From assembly GCA_017936025.1 (NCBI GenBank), contig JAGBGL010000025.1:1-19208 (forward strand): DNA of 19,208 bases, written 5' to 3'. Below the pieces are notes generated by a model, which searched no databases, was not told the DNA's origin, and was given only the letters and a program-made list of their open reading frames with translations. Within the stretch, counting starts at the first letter, position 1. Each line of letters starts with the position of its first letter. Position numbers and translations under genes: made by a program. Shown piece after piece: positions 1-6,361 of the stretch. This DNA comes from Bacillota bacterium. GTDB taxonomy: Bacteria; Bacillota; Clostridia; Peptostreptococcales; Anaerovoracaceae.

Positions 1-1580
1 AGAATAAGAATCGCAAAAAGTGCGCCCAGGAGCAGATTCTGGACTACAGAATTCACGACCATATGAATGTATTCGCCCTGGTCAGACAATGTAGAGAATG
101 TTACGATATCATATTCTCCACTGATTTCTTCAAACTCATCGCGGATACTGTCGGCAACCGCTGCAGTGGCATAACCTGACTGCTTTGTGAATGTCAGAAG
201 CACGCCGTTTTCTCCATTGAGTTTTGCATATGTTTCCGCTGCGTTATTTGCATATGTGACATCTGCAATATCAGAAAGCTTCACCGGTTCAAGACCGTCT
301 ATTCCCATGTCCAGCAGAACAAGATTCTTCATCTCATCGATATCTGTGATCTTGTCACCCACACTTACCATGATCTGACCGCTTCCGTCAGTTACATATC
401 CTGCAGGCATGGAGAAATTCTGTGCACTGAGAATAGCGGAAACATTCGACATTGTAAGTATTCCTGTCAGATTTGCACTGCTTAATGCTGCATCCTGCTG
501 TGACTGTACCTCGCCCAGAGCTGTCTGAAGCTGTGCTATTGTTGATTGAAGCACTGCAGATGTACCTGTCATTTCGGACATCTGATTGCCCAGAGTCGCT
601 GAAGTCTGTGCCTGCTGTATATTCAGATCAGACAGCGCTTTATCGATAGCGCCGATCTGACCATCGATCTCTTTTGAAGACGGCAGATTCGAAACGTCGA
701 TTCCTGCTGCTGCCAGCTGCTGTTTCAGAGCTTCGGCCGCCGGTTTGTTACCTGCAGCTTCATACGCCTCTATTTTAACTACGATTTCTTTCATTTCCAC
801 AAGCTGCTGACGACTGTTCTTCAGCTGTACTCTTACTGCTTCCATCTGAGCAGCTGCCTGCAGCTGTGCATCTGTCAGAGCGTTCTTGCCTCTTGAAATC
901 TGGTTCTGGCCGTCCTGTGCCTGTTTGATACCGCTGTTTATCTGGCCTGTTGCTGCACCGAACTGTTTCAGGATCGCAGCACTTGTTTTTGCATTGATGG
1001 CATCAATTTTTTCCTGAGAAAGGACTACCTGAATATCTTCGCTGATCATGCCTGTTGCACTTACACTTGCAACACCATCTACACCTTCCAGTCTGGACAT
1101 AAGGTTTTCCTGAATAAAATCTGTTGTTTCAGTTTCATTCATTCCTTTGATGCTTACAGCTACAACAGTTACAGGCATCATATCAGGATTGATTTTCATG
1201 ATAAGAGGATCTCCAACCATCTCATCCCATGAACCGGATATCAGCTCTATTTTTTCCCTTATATCTACGGAAAGGGCATCCATGTTCACATCATCGGAAA
1301 ACTCCATCATGATCATGGAATAACTTTCGTTTGACACTGAGCCAATGTACTTCATGTTGTTAAGTGAAGCCAGCTGTTCTTCAAGAGGTTCTGTAACCTG
1401 GGCTTCTACTTCTTCCGGACTTGCGCCCGGATAAGTTGTCATTACGATCGCATACGGCATATTGATGCTCGGAAACAGATCCGGAGTCATTCTTGTAAAT
1501 GAAACGACGCCGAATACTATAATAATAATTACAGCGACCAGTACCGTGAACGGTTTTTTTACACTGAATTTAGATAACAT
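1..1580 (-). CDS. RND-family efflux transporter permease, N-terminal part (cut by window edge)
   Basis: Inner-membrane proton-driven efflux pump subunit of the AcrB/HAE type. About 526 residues are visible from the ATG at 1580; the rest lies beyond base 1. The start fits the family: a short cytoplasmic lead (MLSKFSVKKPFTVLVAVI), then TM1 at about residues 11-28, then the porter-domain signature YPGASPEEVEAQVTEPLEE. At about residues 200-380 there is a long Gln/Ala-rich stretch of predicted coiled coil that AcrB lacks but which is common in Firmicute RND proteins. The visible part ends as TM2 begins (VVNSVVQNLLLGALFAILIL). A GGGGAG ribosome site lies inside the end of the upstream tetR gene, whose stop is only 3 nt away, so the two form an operon. 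The substrate is unknown. No membrane-fusion protein gene is visible; one could follow beyond the window or be absent. Confidence 0.9.
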   Translation of the reverse strand, partial: MLSKFSVKKPFTVLVAVIIIIVFGVVSFTRMTPDLFPSINMPYAIVMTTYPGASPEEVEAQVTEPLEEQLASLNNMKYIGSVSNESYSMIMMEFSDDVNMDALSVDIREKIELISGSWDEMVGDPLIMKINPDMMPVTVVAVSIKGMNETETTDFIQENLMSRLEGVDGVASVSATGMISEDIQVVLSQEKIDAINAKTSAAILKQFGAATGQINSGIKQAQDGQNQISRGKNALTDAQLQAAAQMEAVRVQLKNSRQQLVEMKEIVVKIEAYEAAGNKPAAEALKQQLAAAGIDVSNLPSSKEIDGQIGAIDKALSDLNIQQAQTSATLGNQMSEMTGTSAVLQSTIAQLQTALGEVQSQQDAALSSANLTGILTMSNVSAILSAQNFSMPAGYVTDGSGQIMVSVGDKITDIDEMKNLVLLDMGIDGLEPVKLSDIADVTYANNAAETYAKLNGENGVLLTFTKQSGYATAAVADSIRDEFEEISGEYDIVTFSTLSDQGEYIHMVVNSVVQNLLLGALFAILI

Positions 1581-1583
1581 AGC

Positions 1584-2183
1584 TTATATTTTCTCCCCTT
1601 TTATTATACCGAATCTGATAATATCAAGCATATTGTGCAGCTTGCCTTCTGCAGCCTCCAGATCATATTCGTCATCCATGTATCCGGCTACAGAAAACAT
1701 TATACTTGTTGCAAGAAACATCACTGTACCTTTCAACTGATCAACTGATTCAAATTTGATCCCATCCATGGTACATTCGATCTCACAGCTGTGATCAGGC
1801 ATGTCCATAAAACTGAAAAGTGTTTTAAGATCATCGGCATTCATGTTAGAAACCACTTTTCTGAAAAACGCTTCCCATGTTGTATTTTTAAAGCTGACAA
1901 TATAATCAAATATATTCTCGCAAAGTTTGAATATATCAATAGAACCGTTCTGTAAATCGTACTTTTCGAGAAATACACATTTCAGTTCGTATATAATATA
2001 TTCATAAATATCTCTTTTATCTTTAAAATAATAATAAAAGCCGCTTCTTGATACTTCTGCATTCTGCGCAATTTTGAAAATAGATACTTTCTCATAAGGA
2101 AGTTCTGAAAATTCATGTATTGCGGAAGCAAGTATCTGCTCTTTTTTAGCCGGCTCAAGTTTATAAAAAGCTTCTGTTGGCAT
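1584..2183 (-). CDS. TetR/AcrR-family transcriptional repressor of the RND pump
   Basis: DNA-binding repressor of about 199 residues, the normal TetR-family size. The N-terminal helix-turn-helix is clear (EKVSIFKIAQNAEVSRSG, then FYYYFKDKRDIYEYI, the usual end of the DNA-binding domain). The C-terminal ligand domain is divergent and the ligand is unknown. I chose the ATG at 2183 rather than the longer in-frame start at 2213: AAGGAG sits 6 nt before it, whereas the longer form would begin inside the second operator. The gene is directly followed by an RND pump gene. Its promoter contains two copies of a short palindrome, so it very probably represses itself and the pump. Induction by a pump substrate is inferred from other TetR-RND pairs. 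Confidence 0.9.
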   Translation of the reverse strand: MPTEAFYKLEPAKKEQILASAIHEFSELPYEKVSIFKIAQNAEVSRSGFYYYFKDKRDIYEYIIYELKCVFLEKYDLQNGSIDIFKLCENIFDYIVSFKNTTWEAFFRKVVSNMNADDLKTLFSFMDMPDHSCEIECTMDGIKFESVDQLKGTVMFLATSIMFSVAGYMDDEYDLEAAEGKLHNMLDIIRFGIIKGEKI

Positions 2184-2205
2184 TTTATGCTCCTTCATAT
2201 AAAAA

Positions 2206-2221
2206 TTCGACACAGTGTTAA
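2206..2221. promoter_or_regulatory. TetR operator copy 2 (in the 5' leader)
   Basis: TTCGACACAGTGTTAA, with the same ACAC-A-GTGT core centred at 2214, 35 bp from the centre of copy 1. It lies downstream of the predicted transcription start and just upstream of the tetR ribosome site. Two sites suggest two repressor dimers, or cooperative binding. Confidence 0.7.
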
Positions 2222-2234
2222 ATGTGCATTTATT

Positions 2235-2263
2235 ATTTTACTTAACACAGTGTCGAATGTCAA
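2235..2263 (-). promoter_or_regulatory. sigma-A type promoter of tetR-RND operon
   Basis: On the minus strand the -35 is TTGACA (2258-2263) and the -10 is TAAAAT (2235-2240) with a 17-nt spacer. The spacer is filled by operator copy 1. No terminator separates this promoter from the stop codon of the upstream membrane-protein gene at 2274, so read-through is also possible. Confidence 0.8.
2242..2257. promoter_or_regulatory. TetR operator copy 1 (between -35 and -10)
   Basis: TTAACACAGTGTCGAA, with a 9-bp palindromic core ACAC-A-GTGT centred at 2249. It occupies 16 of the 17 spacer bases, an ideal place to block RNA polymerase. It is the inverted counterpart of copy 2 at 2206-2221, apart from the central base. 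Confidence 0.75.
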
Positions 2264-2273
2264 TTTCTATATA

Positions 2274-3035
2274 TTATTTTTTTCTTAAAAACGGGATATA
2301 AAAAAGTGCAATAACTGCAAGTCCCGCCGCTGCTATCCCTGCAACATAAAGGTACCACTGCCATATTTCAGTGTATACGATGTCAAACGGGAGCTTCACC
2401 GTAAAGAAAAAATTAGGCGTATAGTCAACATGCACAAGTTCCCCGCTCACATAAGTAGGTGCTGCCAGCCAGGAATTAAGATATACGGATATGAATGCCA
2501 GCACGCCGAGGATCCCGACGGTACTTAAATAATGCTTTCTCCGTATGTCTGTCTCCCCTGTCATCACAATGCCTGCTCCTAATATAATCAGCATTGCATG
2601 ATACAGGAAATACTGATATGCCAGCGGATGTGTGAAGCCTTGAGATAACTCTATAGTTCCTCCCGTGAATATCGACGGAATCATCAGTGCCAGAACCGCA
2701 CCGAATATGCATGTCGGATAAAGAAATGCAGTGAATGCTTCCTTAACTTTCCCATCTGCAGCAAACCTCACAAAAAAGATTATTATTATCTGGATAGAAC
2801 ACAGATGGAACGGCAGATGCTGAGGCATCATATAAGGATACATAGTGCTTCCATCAGCTGACGGAACAAGCTCCATCATGGAAAAAACTTTTATCACTTC
2901 GGAAATCACGCAGACTGCACAGCATACATTGAGGATTTTATCAAGTGTGATCCTGCATTTTTTTATATAGATCAGTGACGCTGCAATTACTGCAGCACAT
3001 ATGATGAGCCATATTATGTGTACTGTAGAAAACAT
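2274..3035 (-). CDS. YwaF/TMEM164-like integral membrane protein, copy 1
   Basis: A 253-residue polytopic membrane protein with about seven hydrophobic segments and a basic C-terminus (RKK). It resembles the bacterial YwaF family (TIGR02206), distantly related to animal TMEM164. Conserved blocks are PSADG (58-62), LPFHLCS (74-80), FLYPTC (104-109), YQYFLYH (140-146), YLNSW (185-189) and DYTPNFFFT. The function of the bacterial family is not established. Its start codon abuts the stop codon of the next gene upstream, a paralogue of about 50% identity by eye, with AAGGAG 8 nt before the ATG. Both genes are therefore translated from one message. Confidence 0.8.
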   Translation of the reverse strand: MFSTVHIIWLIICAAVIAASLIYIKKCRITLDKILNVCCAVCVISEVIKVFSMMELVPSADGSTMYPYMMPQHLPFHLCSIQIIIIFFVRFAADGKVKEAFTAFLYPTCIFGAVLALMIPSIFTGGTIELSQGFTHPLAYQYFLYHAMLIILGAGIVMTGETDIRRKHYLSTVGILGVLAFISVYLNSWLAAPTYVSGELVHVDYTPNFFFTVKLPFDIVYTEIWQWYLYVAGIAAAGLAVIALFYIPFLRKK

Positions 3036-3806
3036 TTACTGCTCCTTTCCCTTCTTCTTAAAGAAAGGCATATAGAATACCAGTGCAAAGATGCATACAA
3101 CTGCAACAAGTATCATAAAATAGATATACCATTGCCATATTTCAGTAAATTCAAACGGTACCGGAGGTTTGTATGTAAAGAAGAAGTTTGGTGTATAATC
3201 TACGCTCACTACTTCTCCATTTCTGTAAGTCGGCATTGCCATCCATGAATTAAGATAGATAGATATGAATGCCATGAAGAACAGGATACCTATAGTTGTA
3301 AAGCAGTGTTTTCGCTGTATGTCCACCTGTTTTGAAACTGCAATATATACGCCCAGGATCACCAGCATGGAATGATACAGGAAATACTGATATGCGATAG
3401 GATGTGTAAACGCCTGCGAAACATGAATATCATCGGTGAAGATTATAGGTATGAACAGTGCTATAAAAGCGCCTGCTGCACAAGTCGGATACATGAAGGC
3501 CAGAATAGCTGTGCGGAGTTTGCTTTCTTTTGCAAAACGTGAATAAAATATAAGCAGCACCTGTACTGAACACAGATGAAACGGCAGATTATGAAGTTCC
3601 AGGAACGGGATCGTTATAGTGCCGTCAGCTGAAGGTATAAGATGCATCAGACTGAATGCTCTCGTGAGTTCCGAAAGGACAGCACCAATGCATGCCCATG
3701 TAAGTACTCTGCGCATGTCAGGTTTATATTTTATTAGCAGTACGATAGCTGCAGCTATCAGAATAAAACTGACAGCAAGCCATATAAAGTGATATGCAGT
3801 AAACAT
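3036..3806 (-). CDS. YwaF/TMEM164-like integral membrane protein, copy 2
   Basis: A 256-residue polytopic membrane protein, upstream partner of the paralogue that begins at 3035. It has the same conserved blocks: PSADG, LPFHLCS (74-80), FMYPTC, YQYFLYH (139-145), IYLNSW and VDYTPNFFFT. The C-terminus is Lys-rich. The ATG at 3806 has AGGAG about 8 nt upstream and follows a plausible promoter. The tandem arrangement with zero spacing suggests a local duplication, kept either for a heteromer or for two substrates. TMEM164 in animals has been reported as an acyltransferase acting through a cysteine; whether Cys79 and His145 here serve likewise is only inference. Confidence 0.8.
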   Translation of the reverse strand: MFTAYHFIWLAVSFILIAAAIVLLIKYKPDMRRVLTWACIGAVLSELTRAFSLMHLIPSADGTITIPFLELHNLPFHLCSVQVLLIFYSRFAKESKLRTAILAFMYPTCAAGAFIALFIPIIFTDDIHVSQAFTHPIAYQYFLYHSMLVILGVYIAVSKQVDIQRKHCFTTIGILFFMAFISIYLNSWMAMPTYRNGEVVSVDYTPNFFFTYKPPVPFEFTEIWQWYIYFMILVAVVCIFALVFYMPFFKKKGKEQ

Positions 3807-3841
3807 ATTGTATCTCCTGTTAATGATTTAGTAGCATATTC

Positions 3842-3869
3842 ATTATAACTGAATATACGATTTATACAA
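3842..3869 (-). promoter_or_regulatory. probable promoter of the YwaF-like gene pair
   Basis: Minus strand: TTGTAT (3864-3869), 16-nt spacer, TATAAT (3842-3847), about 36 nt before the start codon at 3806. The -35 is imperfect. A direct repeat, ATACGATTTA, at 3855-3864 and 3886-3895 (31 bp apart, about three helical turns) overlaps and precedes it and could be a regulator site. Confidence 0.5.
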
Positions 3870-3909
3870 TACTATTAAATTACTGATACGATTTAAGCCT
3901 AAAAAACAA

Positions 3910-3938
3910 TTGACAAATGCCTCTATTTCCGTTATGAT
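3910..3938 (+). promoter_or_regulatory. promoter of tRNA-Leu
   Basis: Plus strand: a perfect TTGACA (3910-3915), 17-nt spacer, and TATGAT (3933-3938), ending 34 nt before the tRNA. It diverges from the promoter of the membrane-protein pair. Confidence 0.85.
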
Positions 3939-3972
3939 TATTCAAGTCAGCACATCTGACACAACTTAATAA

Positions 3973-4055
3973 GCGGCCATGGCGGAATCGGCAGACGCGC
4001 ACGGTTGAGGGCCGTGTGGGCAACCGTATGGGTTCAAGTCCCATTGGCCGCACCA
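3973..4055 (+). tRNA. tRNA-Leu (anticodon GAG), CCA encoded
   Basis: The acceptor stem is GCGGCCA (3973-3979) paired with TGGCCGC (4045-4051), then discriminator A and an encoded CCA (4053-4055). The anticodon arm is CACGG/CCGTG with loop TTGAGGG, giving anticodon GAG at 4007-4009 (reads CUU/CUC). The T-arm is ATGGG-TTCAAGT-CCCAT (4028-4044). The long variable arm (about 4017-4027) fits class II tRNA-Leu. The gene is complete and has its own promoter and terminator. Confidence 0.96.
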
Positions 4056-4056
4056 T

Positions 4057-4098
4057 TACAATAACAGACCTTCATCGAAGGTCTGTTATTGTATTTTT
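4057..4098 (+). terminator. rho-independent terminator of tRNA-Leu
   Basis: A perfect 16-bp stem (4057-4072 with 4078-4093), loop CATCG, followed by TTTTT (4094-4098). It starts 2 nt after the CCA end. Confidence 0.92.
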
Positions 4099-4115
4099 GA
4101 GACGTAAGGGACTTG

Positions 4116-4150
4116 AACCCTCCGGGCGAGACTGTTAAGCGAGATAGTCC
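4116..4150. repeat. 35-bp imperfect repeat, copy 1
   Basis: Begins AACCCTCCGGGCG and ends AGTCC. It recurs at 4302-4336 with four substitutions. It overlaps an inverted copy of the tRNA T-arm core (GGGACTTGAACCC, 4108-4120). The repeat unit is probably part of a tandem duplication that also carried the tRNA 3' end and a terminator. Confidence 0.7.
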
Positions 4151-4225
4151 TGCGGACTATCTCGTAAGGAGCGGTCCAAGCAGGCTGAACTAGCCTGCGC
4201 AGGACGGCGGATGCGAAGCATACGC
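4140..4225. repeat. three consecutive palindromes in the tRNA-remnant region
   Basis: Hairpin 1 is a perfect 11-bp stem (4140-4150/4154-4164) with loop TGC. Hairpin 2 is GCAGGCT/AGCCTGC (4180-4186/4192-4198) with a 5-nt loop. Hairpin 3 is GCG-ATGC/GCAT-CGC (4207-4225) with a GAA loop and one mismatch. Such a cluster could be a REP-like palindromic unit or a structured RNA. No family is recognised. Confidence 0.6.
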
Positions 4226-4226
4226 G

Positions 4227-4250
4227 CAAGTCCCATTGGCCGCACCATTA
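4227..4250 (+). repeat. duplicate of the tRNA-Leu 3' end (24 bp)
   Basis: Exact copy of 4035-4058, covering half of the T-loop, the 3' acceptor strand, CCA and the next three bases. It lies 192 bp downstream of the original. No 5' half of a tRNA is present, so it is not a functional gene. It is directly followed by its own hairpin terminator, so the unit [tRNA 3' end + terminator] is repeated. It could be the relic of a duplicated tRNA gene, or an attachment-site copy left by a lost element. No integrase is present. Confidence 0.85.
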
Positions 4251-4284
4251 AAAAAGGTAGGTAATAATATTATCTACCTTTTTT
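4250..4284. terminator. bidirectional terminator between tRNA region and PAP2 gene
   Basis: A run of A, then GGTAG (4250-4260), pairs with CTACC and a run of T (4274-4284). Inner pairs extend the stem to about 16 bp with a 3-nt loop. The A-run and T-run make it work on both strands: for plus transcripts coming through the tRNA remnant, and for the minus-strand polA-PAP2 string ending at 4350. Confidence 0.8.
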
Positions 4285-4301
4285 CTATTATCTAATTAGT
4301 T

Positions 4302-4336
4302 AACCCTCCGGGCGCGACTGCTAATCGAGACAGTCC
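4302..4336. repeat. 35-bp imperfect repeat, copy 2
   Basis: Second copy of the element at 4116-4150, 186 bp away, just after the bidirectional terminator and 13 bp before the end of the PAP2 gene. No coding role is seen. Confidence 0.7.
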
Positions 4337-4349
4337 TTTAAACTGCAGA

Positions 4350-5009
4350 TCAGCTGTTAAAGTGAAATCTCTTTAATTTAGTTTTATACGCCAGCAGATA
4401 CATCGGTACTGCCAGAGCCAGTGATCCGAAGAAATCCAGTATCGAATGCTGCTTCAGACATACTGTGGAAATAAAGATAAGTACTATCAGCACAAATGAT
4501 GCCCCTGTTATCAGATTTCTGTGTCTGCCAAGATGCTGGGATTTTGCCAGTGCGATATGCATCCCTATAGAATTGAAGCAGTGGATGCTCGGGAAAACAT
4601 TATCAGCAGTATCAAATCCCTGCAGTGCGATCACAGCATCTATCATCATATTGCTTCTGCCCAGAGTGTCATAATCCACTCTCAGTTCCTGACAGTTCGG
4701 CCATAGCGTGTAAATAATGAGACATATTGTCATTCCCGTATAAAGGAAGATGCACATTCTCACAAAGTCTTCCTGTGAAGTGAAAAACAGGAAAACATAT
4801 CCGGCTGCAATGTACGCAAACCACATATAATACGGTATGATAAACCACTCGCAGAACGGGATCATATCATCCAGAAAGCAGTATAATGGCGTCGGATCCT
4901 GCGAAGGGACCCAGCTTTCCAGCCAGCTGAACCACGGCACATAAATAACGACATACAGCAGCAGCGCTGCATGTTTGTATTGAGGTATTGTTTCTTTGAT
5001 TTTTTCCAT
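4350..5009 (-). CDS. PAP2-superfamily membrane phosphatase/transferase
   Basis: A 219-residue membrane protein with about six hydrophobic segments. The active-site motifs of the PAP2 (type 2 phosphatidic acid phosphatase) fold are present: FPSIH around His143 in the PSxH block, and HSILD (His188-x3-Asp192) in the C-terminal HxxxD block. The N-terminal KxxxxxxRP block is not clear, as in the inositolphosphotransferase-like branch. It probably hydrolyses or transfers a lipid phosphate or pyrophosphate at the membrane; the substrate is unknown. The start at 5009 has no good ribosome site. It is the last gene of the polA-coaE-DUF554-PAP2 string, 47 nt after the DUF554 gene. Confidence 0.82.
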   Translation of the reverse strand: MEKIKETIPQYKHAALLLYVVIYVPWFSWLESWVPSQDPTPLYCFLDDMIPFCEWFIIPYYMWFAYIAAGYVFLFFTSQEDFVRMCIFLYTGMTICLIIYTLWPNCQELRVDYDTLGRSNMMIDAVIALQGFDTADNVFPSIHCFNSIGMHIALAKSQHLGRHRNLITGASFVLIVLIFISTVCLKQHSILDFFGSLALAVPMYLLAYKTKLKRFHFNS

Positions 5010-5056
5010 AACTGTTATTAAAATTCAGCCGTCGCGTAAAGCGCAGGCAGTACAAT

Positions 5057-5749
5057 TTACATTACTAGAGATTTTATACCGAACCAGATTATCGGCACAA
5101 GAAGTGCAGGCAGCATGTTTATAGCCTTTAAATCTTTGATTTTCAGGATACCAAGTCCAGAACTTAAAATCAGGATACCGCCTACAATGGACACTTCCGT
5201 CATCATCGCATCAGGGATAGTTGATGCAGCTAAAGATGCAAGAAGATATATACTTCCCTGCCAGCAGAACAGTACTGCAGCAGCTGCAATTATTCCCATG
5301 CCGTATACGGAAGCAAGTACCATTGATGTTACAAAATCAAGCGTTGCGTTTGTAAACAGGAATGTATGATCACCGTATAAAGCACTGTTCACAGGTCCCA
5401 GGATCGACAGTGTTCCGATACAGAACAGCATGATCGCGGTAGAAAGCCCCTGTGCAAGTTTTGAACTGTTTTCTGATTTTGCAAATCTGTCAGTAAAACG
5501 CTCGAAACGTCCGCTGATGTCGATCATATAGCCTGCAAGGCTGCCGACTGCGATACTCAGAATAAACAGTACCGGGAATTCACTTTCAGGCAGGTTCTGT
5601 ACTACAGAATTAATTCCCAGTACCAAGGCAGCCAGACCCATTGCATTCATCAGCGCGTCCTGATATTCCTGCTTTATTCCCTTTTTAACTATACATCCGA
5701 TTATTGTCCCTGCACAGATAGTGCATACATTTACTATAGTTCCTAGCAT
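5057..5749 (-). CDS. DUF554 family membrane protein
   Basis: A 230-residue polytopic inner-membrane protein of the DUF554 family (B. subtilis YdfK, E. coli YqgA). It begins MLGTIVNVCTICAGTIIG, the usual start of this family, and has Gly-rich transmembrane segments throughout (LSIAVGSLAGYMID, GPVNSALYGDH, GGILILSSGLGILKIKD). The role of the family is unknown; transport has been suggested. The start codon overlaps the end of coaE by 7 nt, with AAGGGG about 9 nt upstream, so it is translationally coupled to coaE. Confidence 0.85.
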   Translation of the reverse strand: MLGTIVNVCTICAGTIIGCIVKKGIKQEYQDALMNAMGLAALVLGINSVVQNLPESEFPVLFILSIAVGSLAGYMIDISGRFERFTDRFAKSENSSKLAQGLSTAIMLFCIGTLSILGPVNSALYGDHTFLFTNATLDFVTSMVLASVYGMGIIAAAAVLFCWQGSIYLLASLAASTIPDAMMTEVSIVGGILILSSGLGILKIKDLKAINMLPALLVPIIWFGIKSLVM

Positions 5750-6348
5750 ACTTCAAACCCCTTTTTCTGAAGCAGCTCTGAAATCTGTTTATGTAATTCT
5801 TCCAGAGTACCGGAGTTGTCCAGTATCTCATCAGATAGTTTTTTCTTTTCATCGTCAGACATCTGGTTTCTGATACGTGCTTCCACTTCTTCCGGTTTCG
5901 CATCATCACGGGCACATACGCGCTCGATGCGCAAGTCCATATCAGCTGTTACCAGCCATACCTGTCCGCACCACTTTTCAAGTCCGATTTCAAACAGCAG
6001 CGGAGCGTCAATAATGATGCCCTGATGAGTCCCCTGCTGCTGAAAATCTTCCATGACGCGGCGCATTTCAGCCAGGATTTCTTTATGCATGATGCTGTCC
6101 ATCAGCTTTCTCTTTTCAACATCGTTAAATACGATAGCCGCAAGCCCTTTTCTGTTCAGGCTTCCGTCTTCATTGATTATATCGCTGCCGAAAGCTGCTT
6201 CCAGTTCATCCAGAAGCGGCATTCCCGGTTCTACAACCTGTCTTGAAATCAGATCAGCGTCCACTATTGCAAAATTCTGTTCACTGAGGTATCTGGAAAC
6301 AGTAGATTTGCCTGTTCCGATCCCTCCTGTAAGTCCTATGATTTCCAT
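5743..6348 (-). CDS. coaE: dephospho-CoA kinase
   Basis: Catalyses the last step of coenzyme A synthesis, ATP-dependent phosphorylation of the 3'-hydroxyl of dephospho-CoA, in the cytosol. Length 201 residues, as usual. The Walker A P-loop is GLTGGIGTGKST (residues 5-16). DADLISRQVVEPG follows as the conserved substrate-binding block, then the DAPLLFEIGLEKW block and a CoA-domain/lid region (RNQMSDDEKK). The ATG at 6348 has an AGGAG site; polA ends 13 nt upstream. The polA-coaE order is common in bacteria. Confidence 0.95.
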   Translation of the reverse strand: MEIIGLTGGIGTGKSTVSRYLSEQNFAIVDADLISRQVVEPGMPLLDELEAAFGSDIINEDGSLNRKGLAAIVFNDVEKRKLMDSIMHKEILAEMRRVMEDFQQQGTHQGIIIDAPLLFEIGLEKWCGQVWLVTADMDLRIERVCARDDAKPEEVEARIRNQMSDDEKKKLSDEILDNSGTLEELHKQISELLQKKGFEVC

Positions 6349-6361
6349 TGTATTCCAGCTC

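Noticed and set aside
2184..2213. Longer tetR start at 2213
   Set aside because: It begins inside operator copy 2 and lacks a ribosome site; the ATG at 2183 has AAGGAG.
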